Assembly: GCA_022835495.1 (NCBI GenBank)
Contig: BQOK01000001.1
Coordinates: 806,001 to 870,000, forward strand
Length of the DNA stretch: 64,000 nt
Direction: 5' to 3'
Origin: Oscillospiraceae bacterium
Lineage (GTDB): Bacteria; Bacillota; Clostridia; Oscillospirales; Ruminococcaceae
In this document: piece by piece, positions 1 through 7,496 of the stretch
How the letters are laid out: every line of letters begins with the position of its first letter
Numbering within the stretch: position 1 is the first letter of the stretch
Program-made: the position numbers and the translations under genes
The notes under the pieces: generated by a model
The model's input: the letters and a program-made list of their open reading frames with translations, nothing else
What the model was told of the DNA's origin: nothing
Database searches by the model: none

Positions 1-1092
1 GACCGCCAGCCCGAGTTCACCCAGATTGACGTGGAGATGAGCTTTGTTACCGAGGACGACGTGATCGGCATGAACGAGGGGCTGATCAAGACCCTGTGGA
101 AGGAAGTGCTGGGCATTGAGCTGGCCACCCCCTTCACGCGGCTTTCCTGGGACGAGGCCATGGCCCGCTTTGGGTCGGACAAGCCCGACACCCGCTTTGG
201 CCTGGAGCTGATGGACGTGACCGACGCGGTGCGGGGATGCGAGTTCGCGCCCTTTAAAAACGCCGCTGCGGCGGGGGGCAGCGTGCGCCTTGTAAACTGC
301 AAGGGCCTGGCCGCCCAGCTGACCCGCAAAACCATCGACAAGCTGGTGGAGGTGGCAAAAACCTACGGGGCCAAGGGCCTTGCCTACACCCGCCTGACCG
401 AGGAGGGCGAAACCTCCAGCTTTGAAAAGTTTTTGACCGGGGACGAAAAGGCCGCCCTGCGCGCGGCCGCCGGCGCCCAGACCGGCGATGTGCTGCTGGT
501 GGTGTGCGATGAAAACAGCACCCGCGCCTGCACCGCACTGGGCCAGGTGCGCCTGGAGGTGGGCCGCCGCTGCGGCCTGATCGACCCCGATCAATTCAAC
601 TTCCTGTGGGTGACGCGCTTCCCGCTGTTTGAGTACAGCGAGGAGGAGGGCCGCTACATGGCCATGCACCACCCCTTCACCATGCCCACGGACGACAGCC
701 TGGACAAGGTGGAAAGCGACCAGGGCGCCTGCTACGCCAACGCCTACGACATTGTGCTGAACGGCGTGGAGCTGGGCGGCGGGTCCATCCGCATCAACGA
801 CCCGGAGCTGCAGGGCCGCATGTTCAAGGCGCTGGGCTTTACCGAGGAAAAGGCCCGCGAGAGCTTTGGCTTTTTGATGGACGCCTACCGCTACGGCGCG
901 CCGCCCCACGGCGGCATGGCCTATGGCCTGGACCGGCTGGTGATGCTGATGATGAAAAAGGATTCCATCCGGGATGTGATCGCGTTCCCGAAGGTGCAGA
1001 ACGCCAGCGAGCTGATGAGCGGCGCGCCCGACGTGGTGGACGCAAAGCAGCTGAACGAGCTGCGCATCCGGTGCACCGGCGAAACTGAGTAA
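1..1092 (+). CDS. aspS: Aspartyl-tRNA synthetase, C-terminal part (5' end outside window)
   Basis: Cytosolic class II aminoacyl-tRNA synthetase charging tRNA-Asp. The reading frame is open from base 1, so the N-terminal anticodon-binding domain and motif 1 lie upstream of the window; about 363 residues remain. Visible: the GAD insertion domain typical of bacterial AspRS (roughly the middle third), the MHHPFT segment, the GGGSIRI active-site strand, and motif 3 near the C-terminus (GMAYGLDRLVMLMM) with the ATP-binding Arg. Followed after 65 bases by a perfect palindrome that can terminate transcription. The family assignment is firm; only the start is missing. Confidence 0.97.
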   Translation, partial: DRQPEFTQIDVEMSFVTEDDVIGMNEGLIKTLWKEVLGIELATPFTRLSWDEAMARFGSDKPDTRFGLELMDVTDAVRGCEFAPFKNAAAAGGSVRLVNCKGLAAQLTRKTIDKLVEVAKTYGAKGLAYTRLTEEGETSSFEKFLTGDEKAALRAAAGAQTGDVLLVVCDENSTRACTALGQVRLEVGRRCGLIDPDQFNFLWVTRFPLFEYSEEEGRYMAMHHPFTMPTDDSLDKVESDQGACYANAYDIVLNGVELGGGSIRINDPELQGRMFKALGFTEEKARESFGFLMDAYRYGAPPHGGMAYGLDRLVMLMMKKDSIRDVIAFPKVQNASELMSGAPDVVDAKQLNELRIRCTGETE

Positions 1093-1157
1093 AAAGGGCG
1101 GGTGCAAGACCCGCTTGGGGCGGCGCCCACCAGCCCCGCTGACCCGGCCTGTAATAA

Positions 1158-1187
1158 AACGGCGCCCCGGAATTCCGGGGCGCCGTT
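1158..1187. terminator. Perfect 30-bp palindrome, first copy; bidirectional terminator
   Basis: Fully self-complementary sequence centred on an EcoRI-type GAATTC with ggcgcc outer blocks. On the minus strand it is followed by a TTTTATTA tract, so it terminates the small gene at 1198; on the plus strand it lies just downstream of aspS. The 24-bp core recurs exactly at 1694-1717. Confidence 0.75.
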
Positions 1188-1197
1188 ATTTGTGGGC

Positions 1198-1374
1198 TCA
1201 TTCCTTGTGGATCGGCAGATCGTTTTCACGAATATATTTGCGAAGGATAAGATTGATCGTGGAAGAAAGAGAGCGGTCGTCTTCCGCAGACAAACGATGA
1301 AGGATTTCGATAACATCTCCATCCAGCGTGATGCTGACTTTTTCTTTCAGTGGTTTTTCTTGAGCGGGGTTCAC
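1198..1374 (-). CDS. Small ribbon-helix-helix (Arc/CopG-like) protein, copy 1
   Basis: 58-residue protein with GTG start at 1372-1374 and an AAGGA element 11 bases upstream. The pattern is a beta strand (KVSITLDGD), a helix (VIEILHRLSAEDDRSLSS), then a second helix (TINLILRKYIREND) ending LPIHKE, as expected for a ribbon-helix-helix DNA-binding dimer. Close paralogue of the gene at 1731: the C-terminal part (SSTIN, LRKY, RENDLPIHK) is nearly identical. Such proteins are usually toxin-antitoxin antitoxins or plasmid/phage repressors; no toxin partner is visible beside it, so the function is unassigned. Missed by ordinary length cut-offs. Confidence 0.75.
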   Translation of the reverse strand: MNPAQEKPLKEKVSITLDGDVIEILHRLSAEDDRSLSSTINLILRKYIRENDLPIHKE

Positions 1375-1693
1375 AGCCTATCACATCCTTCCAACGTACA
1401 ATAGCACATACTACTTATTTATATTGGAAAATCGCCTATAATCGCCTAAAGGGATATCAGAGAGAAGCAGAGAAAATGGGATGCTGTGATACGTGCGGTC
1501 TGCCCAAGAAAAAAACTTTGAACCGGGACAGAGGGCGCGGGATGCGATTGAAATAGGAAAAGGCACAAAAACGAACTGGGAAACTGGGTTTGGAATAGCC
1601 CTTTGCCAGCTTGCAACCTGTATCTTTTGCAAAATTTGACGGGCTTCATAGTTACTTTTGCTGCCTGATTTATGCGCTTTGTTAACAATCTGC
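1375..1693. other. Intergenic stretch between the two RHH copies
   Basis: About 320 AT-richer bases. Holds the upstream region of the first RHH gene and ends at the second palindrome. Short open frames here lack Shine-Dalgarno sites and family resemblance; no gene is supported. Confidence 0.5.
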
Positions 1694-1717
1694 GGCGCCC
1701 CGGAATTCCGGGGCGCC
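1694..1717. repeat. Perfect palindrome, second copy
   Basis: Exact copy of the 24-bp core at 1161-1184, in the same position relative to the second RHH gene (14 bases beyond its stop codon). The next ~20 bases on the coding side are also shared, so palindrome plus gene were duplicated as one unit. Confidence 0.85.
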
Positions 1718-1730
1718 GTTATTTGTGAGC

Positions 1731-1892
1731 TCATTTCTTGTGAATCGGCAGATCGTTTTCGCGCATGTATTTGCGAAGCATGATATTGATAGTAGAAGAG
1801 ATGGAGCGGTCGTCTTCTTCTGCAAGTTTACGAATTGCGGTCAGCAGGTCACTATCCAGAGTAATGGTGATTTGGTTTTTTAGAGGTTTCAT
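1731..1892 (-). CDS. Small ribbon-helix-helix protein, copy 2
   Basis: 53-residue paralogue of the 1198 gene. ATG at 1890-1892 is preceded by AAGGGTGG at good spacing. Beta strand NQITITLDSD, helix LLTAIRKLAEEDDRSISS, helix TINIMLRKYMREND, tail LPIHKK. The N-terminal halves differ while the second helix and tail are conserved, as if DNA-contacting strands have diverged for different operators. Same orientation as copy 1, separated by about 360 bases. Likely a small DNA-binding regulator or orphan antitoxin. Confidence 0.8.
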   Translation of the reverse strand: MKPLKNQITITLDSDLLTAIRKLAEEDDRSISSTINIMLRKYMRENDLPIHKK

Positions 1893-1996
1893 AGATACAC
1901 CACCCTTATTTCTAAATAGAGAATAACATTTTTACTTTTACCATATTGAATTCAAGTATAAACAATTATAAAATAATGGCAAAAGGGGGCGCGGAA

Positions 1997-2248
1997 ATGC
2001 GGTGCTATAATATGCTTTGTATTTTCAATCAAAGAAATACCTGCCAGAAGGCGGAGATCCAGATCGGCGAGTTTGGGGAGTGCATGCAAAAGGTCCCGTT
2101 GGGGAACGAAGAACAGGAAACGCTTTTAATGGTGCGGCGGGAAATGAACAGATACCCAAAAGGGCAGGAAACGGCCATTGATCAGGCCGATCTTGAGGAT
2201 TGGCAGGCGGAGCTGCTGGAGGAATGGAGGGAACGGAACCTTTATTGA
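1997..2248 (+). CDS. Small Cys-containing protein, DUF1540-like pattern
   Basis: 83 residues. ATG at 1997 is chosen because AAAAGGGGG at 1981-1989 sits at ideal spacing; in-frame ATGs further upstream lack a ribosome site. The N-terminus shows CYNMLCIFN, then NTC, then GEC, a four-Cys spacing reminiscent of the small Cys-rich DUF1540-type metal-binding proteins of clostridia; the rest is a charged, probably helical tail. Composition is lower in GC than the flanking genes. Followed by a strong terminator. Function unknown. Confidence 0.6.
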   Translation: MRCYNMLCIFNQRNTCQKAEIQIGEFGECMQKVPLGNEEQETLLMVRREMNRYPKGQETAIDQADLEDWQAELLEEWRERNLY

Positions 2249-2281
2249 GAGATGCGCCGCTCAGCGCTTTTAAAAGAATTT

Positions 2282-2323
2282 AAAACCGGCGCCCTGGCGT
2301 TGAAAAGCCGCGGCGCCGGTTTT
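2282..2323. terminator. Intrinsic terminator, bidirectional
   Basis: 12-base arms aaaaccggcgcc and ggcgccggtttt flank an 18-base loop, with A and T runs on both sides. Closes the 1997 gene. Confidence 0.8.
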
Positions 2324-2419
2324 GGTGGGGTGCAGGGATAGGGCTTACTTTTTGCAGGCAGAGCGGGTTTTGGTTCCGGCACGGTGCGGCTGTAAGGCAG
2401 GCTTGGGTCCCGGCATGGC

Positions 2420-2495
2420 GGGGAGGCCACCGCTGAAACCGGCCCCTCCCCATCTTCGATGGGGCCCCGCCGGACGTTTCAGCCGCGGCCTCCCC
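2420..2495. repeat. Long imperfect inverted repeat
   Basis: About 76 bases folding back on a TTC loop: arms begin GGGGAGGCC and end GGCCTCCCC, with CTGAAAC/GTTTCAG and CCCCATC/GATGGGG blocks. No U-tract follows directly, so it is not a standard terminator; a small structured RNA or palindromic repeat element is possible. Confidence 0.45.
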
Positions 2496-2590
2496 GCCCC
2501 GCCGCGGCCGGTTTCTTTTTAAGGCAAACGCGCTCACAAAGGGCCTTGCTTTTGAGGAGAGCGCTCTTGCCGACCGCGTGCCCTTGCTTC

Positions 2591-2656
2591 AAAACAGGTG
2601 TTCAAAATCGCTTTATACGCCTGCGGCGTACAAGATATTTTGTACACCTGTTTTTT
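2591..2656 (+). terminator. Long terminator-like hairpin
   Basis: Outer arms AAAACAGGTGT and ACACCTGTTTT enclose a further partly paired section (CAAAAT/ATTTTG, TACGCC/GGCGTA) and are followed by six T. Longer than typical terminators, so it could also be a miniature inverted-repeat element. Confidence 0.5.
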
Positions 2657-2820
2657 GCTGCGGTGCACGCTGGAATGATGCGGCGGCAGGGCGGCAGGCT
2701 GCCACGGATAGAATGCCATCCCTCTTGCACAGGCCCCCAGGCCCGCTTTTCTTATGCTTTGCCGGCAAACGCGCCCCCGGTTCCGCCAAGCAGTGCAGAA
2801 AAAGCAATACAAAAAGACGC

Positions 2821-2875
2821 GTATATTTTAATAAATGTAAAATATACTTGACTTTTTTAAAAATAAAGGTATACT
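2821..2875 (+). promoter_or_regulatory. Promoter with adjoining palindromic operator
   Basis: Perfect 10-bp arms GTATATTTTA (2821-2830) and TAAAATATAC (2838-2847) abut TTGACT (2848-2853); a 16-base spacer leads to TATACT (2870-2875). The palindrome touching the -35 box is a likely operator for the HTH regulator encoded immediately downstream (autoregulation, inferred). Confidence 0.65.
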
Positions 2876-2900
2876 TGAAAGCAAGAGAGGAGGGGATGCC

Positions 2901-3125
2901 GTGAGCCGCAATTTGGCGCTTAAAAGCGCCCGTGCCGCGCAGGACATGACCCAAAAGGATCTGGCCGAGGCGGTGGGGGTGAGCCGCCAGACCATCAACG
3001 CCATTGAGAAGGGCGAGTATAACCCCACCATCAACCTGTGCCGGGCCATCTGCCGGGCGCTGGGAAAAACCCTGGACGAGCTGTTTTGGGAGGAGGAAAC
3101 GACGAATGAAAAAACGGAAAAATAA
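2901..3125 (+). CDS. Cro/CI-type HTH transcriptional regulator
   Basis: 74 residues, GTG start after AGAGGAGGGG. Nearly the whole protein is one HTH_3 domain: MTQKDLAEAVGVSRQTINAIEKGEYNPTINL holds the two DNA-binding helices, followed by the typical LGKTLDELFW ending. Belongs to the stand-alone YgzD-like regulators that precede a membrane protein gene. It overlaps the next ORF by 20 bases, implying translational coupling. The 2821-2847 palindrome is its probable operator. Confidence 0.9.
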   Translation: MSRNLALKSARAAQDMTQKDLAEAVGVSRQTINAIEKGEYNPTINLCRAICRALGKTLDELFWEEETTNEKTEK

Positions 3126-3570
3126 CCTGGACGAACGGCAGGAGCAGGCCCTGCTGCACATCGAGAGCCAGGGGTTCTGGCTGGCCTGGGGCGGCCTGCT
3201 GCTGGCGATGCTGGCACAGCTTGCGCTGCGCCGCGCCGATCTGTGGGGGCTTTTGCCCGAGTGGGCGATCTTTATGGCAATGAACCTTTATATGCTGGTG
3301 CAGTGCCTGCGCCATAATATCTGGGACCGCCGCCTGGAGCCGAACCCGCGCACCAACGCCATAGCCAGCGCTGTTTTGGGGGCGGTGCTGCTGCCGGTGA
3401 CCGCAGTCACATTTGTGCGCAACGCAGGGCGGGCGGACGCCGGGATCCTGCTGCTGGCCGTATGTTTTGCGGCGCTGCCCGCCGCGCTGTGCTTTGCGGT
3501 GCTGCAGCTGATGGCGTACACGTACCGCCGCAAAAGAGAACGGGCCGAGAACGCCCCTGACGAGGAGTGA
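3106..3570 (+). CDS. Four-helix membrane protein, DUF6773-like
   Basis: 154 residues starting inside the HTH gene (ATG 3106, GGAGGAGG upstream). Begins with a charged KNNLDERQEQALLHIES segment followed by about four hydrophobic helices (residues ~22-40, 46-63, 84-103, 112-135) and a basic/acidic tail. The DERxxQ opening and size resemble the DUF6773 proteins commonly encoded after a small HTH repressor in clostridia; the family name is from memory. Molecular role unknown. Confidence 0.75.
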   Translation: MKKRKNNLDERQEQALLHIESQGFWLAWGGLLLAMLAQLALRRADLWGLLPEWAIFMAMNLYMLVQCLRHNIWDRRLEPNPRTNAIASAVLGAVLLPVTAVTFVRNAGRADAGILLLAVCFAALPAALCFAVLQLMAYTYRRKRERAENAPDEE

Positions 3571-3619
3571 GAAGAAACGCGCCCCACTGCCCCAAAACGC
3601 CTGCCCGGCGGCTGCAAGT

Positions 3620-3643
3620 GCCCGCCGCGGCGGGCGCTTTTTA
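3620..3643 (+). terminator. Intrinsic terminator
   Basis: Palindrome GCCCGCCGCGGCGGGC followed by GCTTTTTA, downstream of the HTH/membrane-protein pair. Confidence 0.65.
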
Positions 3644-3818
3644 TGTGCTGCCCGAGCGGAGAAAACAGGAAGCGGCAGGGGGAAGGTAATTTGGAAAAAG
3701 AAGGATAAAAACGTTAATTTTATAACACATTTGCACAAAAAAGTGTCGAAGGATTTGGTTGGTTTATCAGTAATTTAACATAGATTTTATATAGATTTAA
3801 CAAAGTTTTAATATTTCG

Positions 3819-3847
3819 TTGACAATTTATTTCCATATCGCTACAAT
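3819..3847 (+). promoter_or_regulatory. Strong sigma-A promoter of the MFS operon
   Basis: TTGACA (3819-3824), 17-base spacer, TACAAT (3842-3847), set in AT-rich DNA. Transcription would start near 3854, only about 10 bases before the leader motif. Confidence 0.85.
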
Positions 3848-3860
3848 GTGTTTATCCCAA

Positions 3861-3920
3861 AGAGTTGAGAGATGGGTCACAGGGCATAGGATGTGCTTTG
3901 TGGCCCATCTTTGCTTTTTT
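3861..3920 (+). ncRNA. Leader attenuator A (AGAG-N3-AGAG plus terminator)
   Basis: AGAGTTGAGAG (3861-3871) runs straight into a 12-bp stem, AGATGGGTCACA (3870-3881) with TGTGGCCCATCT (3899-3910), whose inner loop carries AGGA; TTGCTTTTTT follows. A promoter lies upstream and the MFS gene downstream, so this is a transcription-attenuation element. Same architecture as elements at 9996 and 18431. Confidence 0.7.
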
Positions 3921-4004
3921 AGGCTGGCCGGCACAGCCTGCAAAAGGGAAAGGCTCTCGCTCTTATCTGTGCGGAATCCCATAAGTAAAGGAGAGAATCG
4001 GAGT

Positions 4005-5294
4005 ATGAGTAAAAACAAGAGTTCTGCCTGGGTCAAGTGGATGACCCTGATCATTGTGGCCATTGCGGGCGGCCTGATTACCAAGCTGCCCTACCTGCGC
4101 GAAACCTACATGGCCCCGCTGCAGCAGGCCACCGGCGCCACCAAGACCCAGCTTGGCATGCTGATGAGCGCCTACGGCATCGTGAACTTTATCTGTTACT
4201 TCCCTGGCGGCATTTTGGCCGACAAATTCAGCTCCAAGAAACTGATCATTGTGTCCTGCATCGGCACCGCGCTGGCGGGCTTCTGGTACTGGACCCTGCC
4301 GGGCTTTACCGCCCTGATGATCATTCACGCCATCTTTGCCATTACCACGGTGTTCACCTTCTGGGCGGCCATGGTGAAGAGCATCAACAACCTGGGCGGG
4401 CCCGAGGAACAGGGCAAGCTGTTCGGCTTTTTGGAGGGCGGCCGCGGCCTGATGGGCACGGTGGTGGCCTTTGGTTCGGTGGCGGTGTTCGGCATGGCGG
4501 CCGATGAGGTGGGCGGCATGCGCAACGCCATCCTCTACTATTCGATCCTGCTGGTGGCGGCCGGCGTGCTGGCAGCCATTTTTATGAAGGACGACAAGCC
4601 TGTTGCCAAAACCGAAAAGCAGGCCAATCCCCTGAACCGGAAGGACTTCATCGAGGTGGCAAAAATGCCCCGCGTGTGGCTGTGCGGCATGCTGGGCATC
4701 TGCAACTACTCGGCGCTGATCTTCCACGGCTACATCACCGCGTATCTGTCGGAGGGCTTTGGCATCAGCAACGAGGTGGTGGCAAACCTTTCGGTTATCC
4801 GCACCTATTTTATGATGATGGTGGGCGCTTTTATTGCGGGCATCATCTCCGACAAGGTGGGCAGCCGCATCCGCTTTATTCAGTATGCCTTTGTGGGCAT
4901 GGCGGCTTTTGCCAGCCTGTATGTGCTGATCCCGGCGGGGCCCTCGGCCATTCCGCTGATTGTGGCGAACTTTATCTGCTACGGCCTGTGCCTTTACAGC
5001 ATCAAGGCGCTGTACTTCTCCACCATCGACGAGGTTCTGGTGCCCAAGCGCCTGGCGGGCACGGCCTCCGGCGTGATTTCGCTGGTTACCTACGCCCCTG
5101 AGATCTTTTTGTACACCCTTTCGGGCAACATGGTGGACAAATATGTGGGCACCGCCACCCCGCTGAAGGGGTATCAGCAGTGCTGGATTGCCATGGCGGT
5201 GCTGTCGCTTGTGGGGTTTGCGTGCGGCCTGGTGCTGCGCAGGATGAACGCGAAGGCCATTGCCGCGGCCCAGGCCGCGGGCGCAGAGGCCTGA
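4005..5294 (+). CDS. Major facilitator superfamily transporter
   Basis: 429-residue inner-membrane protein with about 12 hydrophobic segments. ATG 4005 is chosen for its GGAG site; the longer open frame runs through the terminator of the leader. The loop GGILADKFSSKK is the MFS signature between helices 2 and 3, and a long cytoplasmic loop with KNEK-type charges splits the two six-helix halves. Similar in layout to NarK/sugar-acid MFS carriers. First gene of an attenuated operon with the sugar-isomerase-like gene 25 bases downstream, so the cargo is probably a sugar or polyol derivative; the substrate is not identifiable. Confidence 0.85.
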   Translation: MSKNKSSAWVKWMTLIIVAIAGGLITKLPYLRETYMAPLQQATGATKTQLGMLMSAYGIVNFICYFPGGILADKFSSKKLIIVSCIGTALAGFWYWTLPGFTALMIIHAIFAITTVFTFWAAMVKSINNLGGPEEQGKLFGFLEGGRGLMGTVVAFGSVAVFGMAADEVGGMRNAILYYSILLVAAGVLAAIFMKDDKPVAKTEKQANPLNRKDFIEVAKMPRVWLCGMLGICNYSALIFHGYITAYLSEGFGISNEVVANLSVIRTYFMMMVGAFIAGIISDKVGSRIRFIQYAFVGMAAFASLYVLIPAGPSAIPLIVANFICYGLCLYSIKALYFSTIDEVLVPKRLAGTASGVISLVTYAPEIFLYTLSGNMVDKYVGTATPLKGYQQCWIAMAVLSLVGFACGLVLRRMNAKAIAAAQAAGAEA

Positions 5295-5319
5295 TTTTGA
5301 ACGAAAGGTCGAAAAAGAC

Positions 5320-6312
5320 ATGCAAGAGTTGCTTAGTTCGGTAAACAGCGATTACAACAATGACCGGCACAGCTGGGCCGAGATCGAGCGCCAGGTGACC
5401 AACATTGCAAAGGCGGGCTTCACCCACACCCAGTGGATCCACGACTGGGAGGGGGAATATTTGTACAGCCCCAGCGAGATGTTCCAGGCGCGGGACCTGC
5501 TGCGGGGGCTGGGGGTGAAGGCCCACAGCATCCATGCCTCGGAGGGCGGCGTGCGCACCATTGTGCAGGACGGGAAAAAGGTGTTCCGCAACCGCTACCG
5601 CCTGACCGACATCCGCAAGGACTACACCTCCACCAACGAGTACTGCCGGCTGGCCGGTGTGGAGCTTTTGAAAAACCGGGTGGACCTTTGCAGCCACATC
5701 GGCGCGGGGGTGATGGTGCTGCACATGCAGCAGCCCTGGAAGCTGTTTGAGGAGAGTCCGCAGGACAAGGAGGATTACTTCCGGCAGGTCTACCGCTCGT
5801 TCGACGAGTTGGAACCTTATGCCCGCGCGGCGGGCGTGCGGGTGGCGCTGGAAAATTTGATCGTTACCCCCTGGCAGCTGCAGGACGAAACCTTTGAGCG
5901 CATGTTCGACCGTTACCCGGAAGATTTTTTGGGCTTTACCTTTGACTCGGGCCACGCGACCCTGCAATGCCGGCAGGACCACAACTACTTCCTGCGCAAA
6001 TATTACCAGAGGCTGTACGCCACACATTTGCAGGAGAACGCGTCCATTCCCGAGGAATTGGCGGGGGACGACAACGAGATCCTGGCCCACGACAGCCACT
6101 GGGTGCCCATGGACCCGCGCGGGCACGGCACCATGGACTGGGAGGAGATTGCAGTGTGGGTGGCCAAGGCGCCGCTGGACCTGCCCGCCGATTTTGAGGT
6201 GGGGATTTACGGGGCGGACGAGCAGGACGAGATGGAACAGCTGATCGCCTGCCGCAAGGTGGCTCAGCGCTTTTACCAGATGGTGCTGGCCCACAAGCAG
6301 GAACAGGCGTGA
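5320..6312 (+). CDS. Sugar-phosphate isomerase/epimerase-like TIM-barrel protein
   Basis: 330 residues, cytosolic. Xylose-isomerase-like TIM barrel (AP_endonuc_2 superfamily): the metal-site signatures VALENL (Glu), FTFDSGHAT (Asp/His) and the late acidic strand DFEVGIYG are in the expected order. Start ATG 5320 has a weak AAAGG site; it sits 25 bases behind the MFS stop. Likely isomerises or epimerises the compound imported by the neighbour. The substrate cannot be inferred from sequence. Confidence 0.8.
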   Translation: MQELLSSVNSDYNNDRHSWAEIERQVTNIAKAGFTHTQWIHDWEGEYLYSPSEMFQARDLLRGLGVKAHSIHASEGGVRTIVQDGKKVFRNRYRLTDIRKDYTSTNEYCRLAGVELLKNRVDLCSHIGAGVMVLHMQQPWKLFEESPQDKEDYFRQVYRSFDELEPYARAAGVRVALENLIVTPWQLQDETFERMFDRYPEDFLGFTFDSGHATLQCRQDHNYFLRKYYQRLYATHLQENASIPEELAGDDNEILAHDSHWVPMDPRGHGTMDWEEIAVWVAKAPLDLPADFEVGIYGADEQDEMEQLIACRKVAQRFYQMVLAHKQEQA

Positions 6313-6422
6313 CAAAAGCCGCGCAAAGAGGAGGCTGCTTTTGGCACAGGCGCGCCGGCCGCCCCCAAAGGCCGCGGCACGGGCACTTTTGAATCGGCCG
6401 TTGTGAGCGATAAGATTTTTTG

Positions 6423-6454
6423 GCGCCCCCTGGGAAAAGCCGCCCAGGGGGCGC
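6423..6454. terminator. GC-rich hairpin between isomerase and choline kinase genes
   Basis: 12-bp perfect arms GCGCCCCCTGGG and CCCAGGGGGCGC, 8-base loop. No T-run, so termination strength is uncertain; it lies just before the AGGAGGTG of the next gene. Confidence 0.5.
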
Positions 6455-6479
6455 TTGCGCAAAACAGGAGGTGGCGCAT

Positions 6480-7496
6480 ATGCAGGCGCTGGAATGGCTG
6501 GCCCTGGCCGTGGCGATCCAATATCACGGCGCGGGACCGGCGCTTGTGAGCAAAATTACCGGCTGCGGCGGGCAGCAGGCCCGGGACGCAATGGCCGCGC
6601 TGGAGGCGCGGGGGTTGCTGAAGCCAGGCGCGGGGAGCTTTTGCGGGCGGGTGCAGCCCCTGGCAAAGGGCATGACCAACCATTTGGTGCGCTTTGCCCT
6701 GAATGGGAGCGAATGCCTGCTGCGCATCCCCGGCGAGGGCACCGCCTCGCTGCTGGACCGCAGGCAGGAGTATGAGGTATACCAGGCGCTGGCGGGGCGC
6801 GGCATCTCGGACGAGGTGCTGTTTTTCAGCCCGGAGCTGGGGTACAAGATCACCCGCTACGTTGAGAGCGCGCACAACTGCGACCCCGGCTGCGCCGCCG
6901 ACGTGCAGGCTGCGATGGAGCTGCTGCGGCGCATGCACGGTATGGAGCTGAGGGTGGGCCACCACTTTGACGTGTATCAAAAGCTGGAGGATTATGTGGC
7001 GCTGACCGGCACCCGGGAACTGCCCTTTCCGGATTGGCGGCACACCTTTGCGGCCGTGCAGGGGCTGCGGGAGCTGCTGGAGCGCTGCCCGCAGAGGCGG
7101 ACGCTGTGCCACATTGACCCGGTACAGGACAATTTTTTGATCGGCCCGGGGGGCGCGACCCTGATCGACTGGGAGTATGCCGCCATGTGCGACGCCGACA
7201 TTGACCCAGCCATGTTCTGCATTTATGCCGGTTACGACCAGGCGGGTGTGGAGCGCACGCTGCGCCTGTATCACCAGGGAACGGCGGACCGGGTGACCCG
7301 CTTTAAAACCTATGCGTACATGGCGGCCAGCGGCCTGCTGTGGAGCTATTGGTGCGAGTACAAAAAGCAGATGGGCGTGGACTACGACGCCTACGAGGCG
7401 CAGCAGTACGGCTATGCCCGCGCGTTCAGCGCGCTGGCGGCCCAGCAGGCGCAGCTTTTGGGGGGCGTGGGCGAGAGGGAGGAGGCGCTTTTGTGA
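6480..7496 (+). CDS. licA: LicA-type choline kinase with N-terminal HTH
   Basis: 338 residues. Residues ~1-60 form a winged-helix-like segment (AIQYHGAGPALVSKITGCGGQQARDAMAALEARGLL); the rest is an aminoglycoside-phosphotransferase/choline-kinase fold with the catalytic loop CHIDPVQDNFL (HxDxxxxN) and the metal-binding DWEY. This fusion matches LicA proteins of Firmicutes that phosphorylate choline for phosphocholine decoration or membrane lipid synthesis. AGGAGGTG precedes ATG 6480. Its stop overlaps the start of a BCCT transporter gene, which supports choline as substrate. No licC (cytidylyltransferase) or licD is in the window. Confidence 0.82.
   Translation: MQALEWLALAVAIQYHGAGPALVSKITGCGGQQARDAMAALEARGLLKPGAGSFCGRVQPLAKGMTNHLVRFALNGSECLLRIPGEGTASLLDRRQEYEVYQALAGRGISDEVLFFSPELGYKITRYVESAHNCDPGCAADVQAAMELLRRMHGMELRVGHHFDVYQKLEDYVALTGTRELPFPDWRHTFAAVQGLRELLERCPQRRTLCHIDPVQDNFLIGPGGATLIDWEYAAMCDADIDPAMFCIYAGYDQAGVERTLRLYHQGTADRVTRFKTYAYMAASGLLWSYWCEYKKQMGVDYDAYEAQQYGYARAFSALAAQQAQLLGGVGEREEALL

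Larger units (their letters stand above)
2324..2820. other. Gene-free GC-rich stretch with two long hairpins
   Basis: About 500 bases without a convincing gene. Contains the imperfect inverted repeat at 2420-2495 and the terminator-like hairpin at 2591-2656. Open frames here are products of GC skew and lack ribosome sites. Confidence 0.5.

Noticed and set aside
1350-1556. Short plus-strand frame between the RHH genes
   Set aside because: Overlaps the RHH gene in antisense, no ribosome site, no recognisable features.
3963-5321. 452-residue antisense frame across the MFS gene
   Set aside because: Shadow frame with biased composition; the MFS protein on the other strand is clear.
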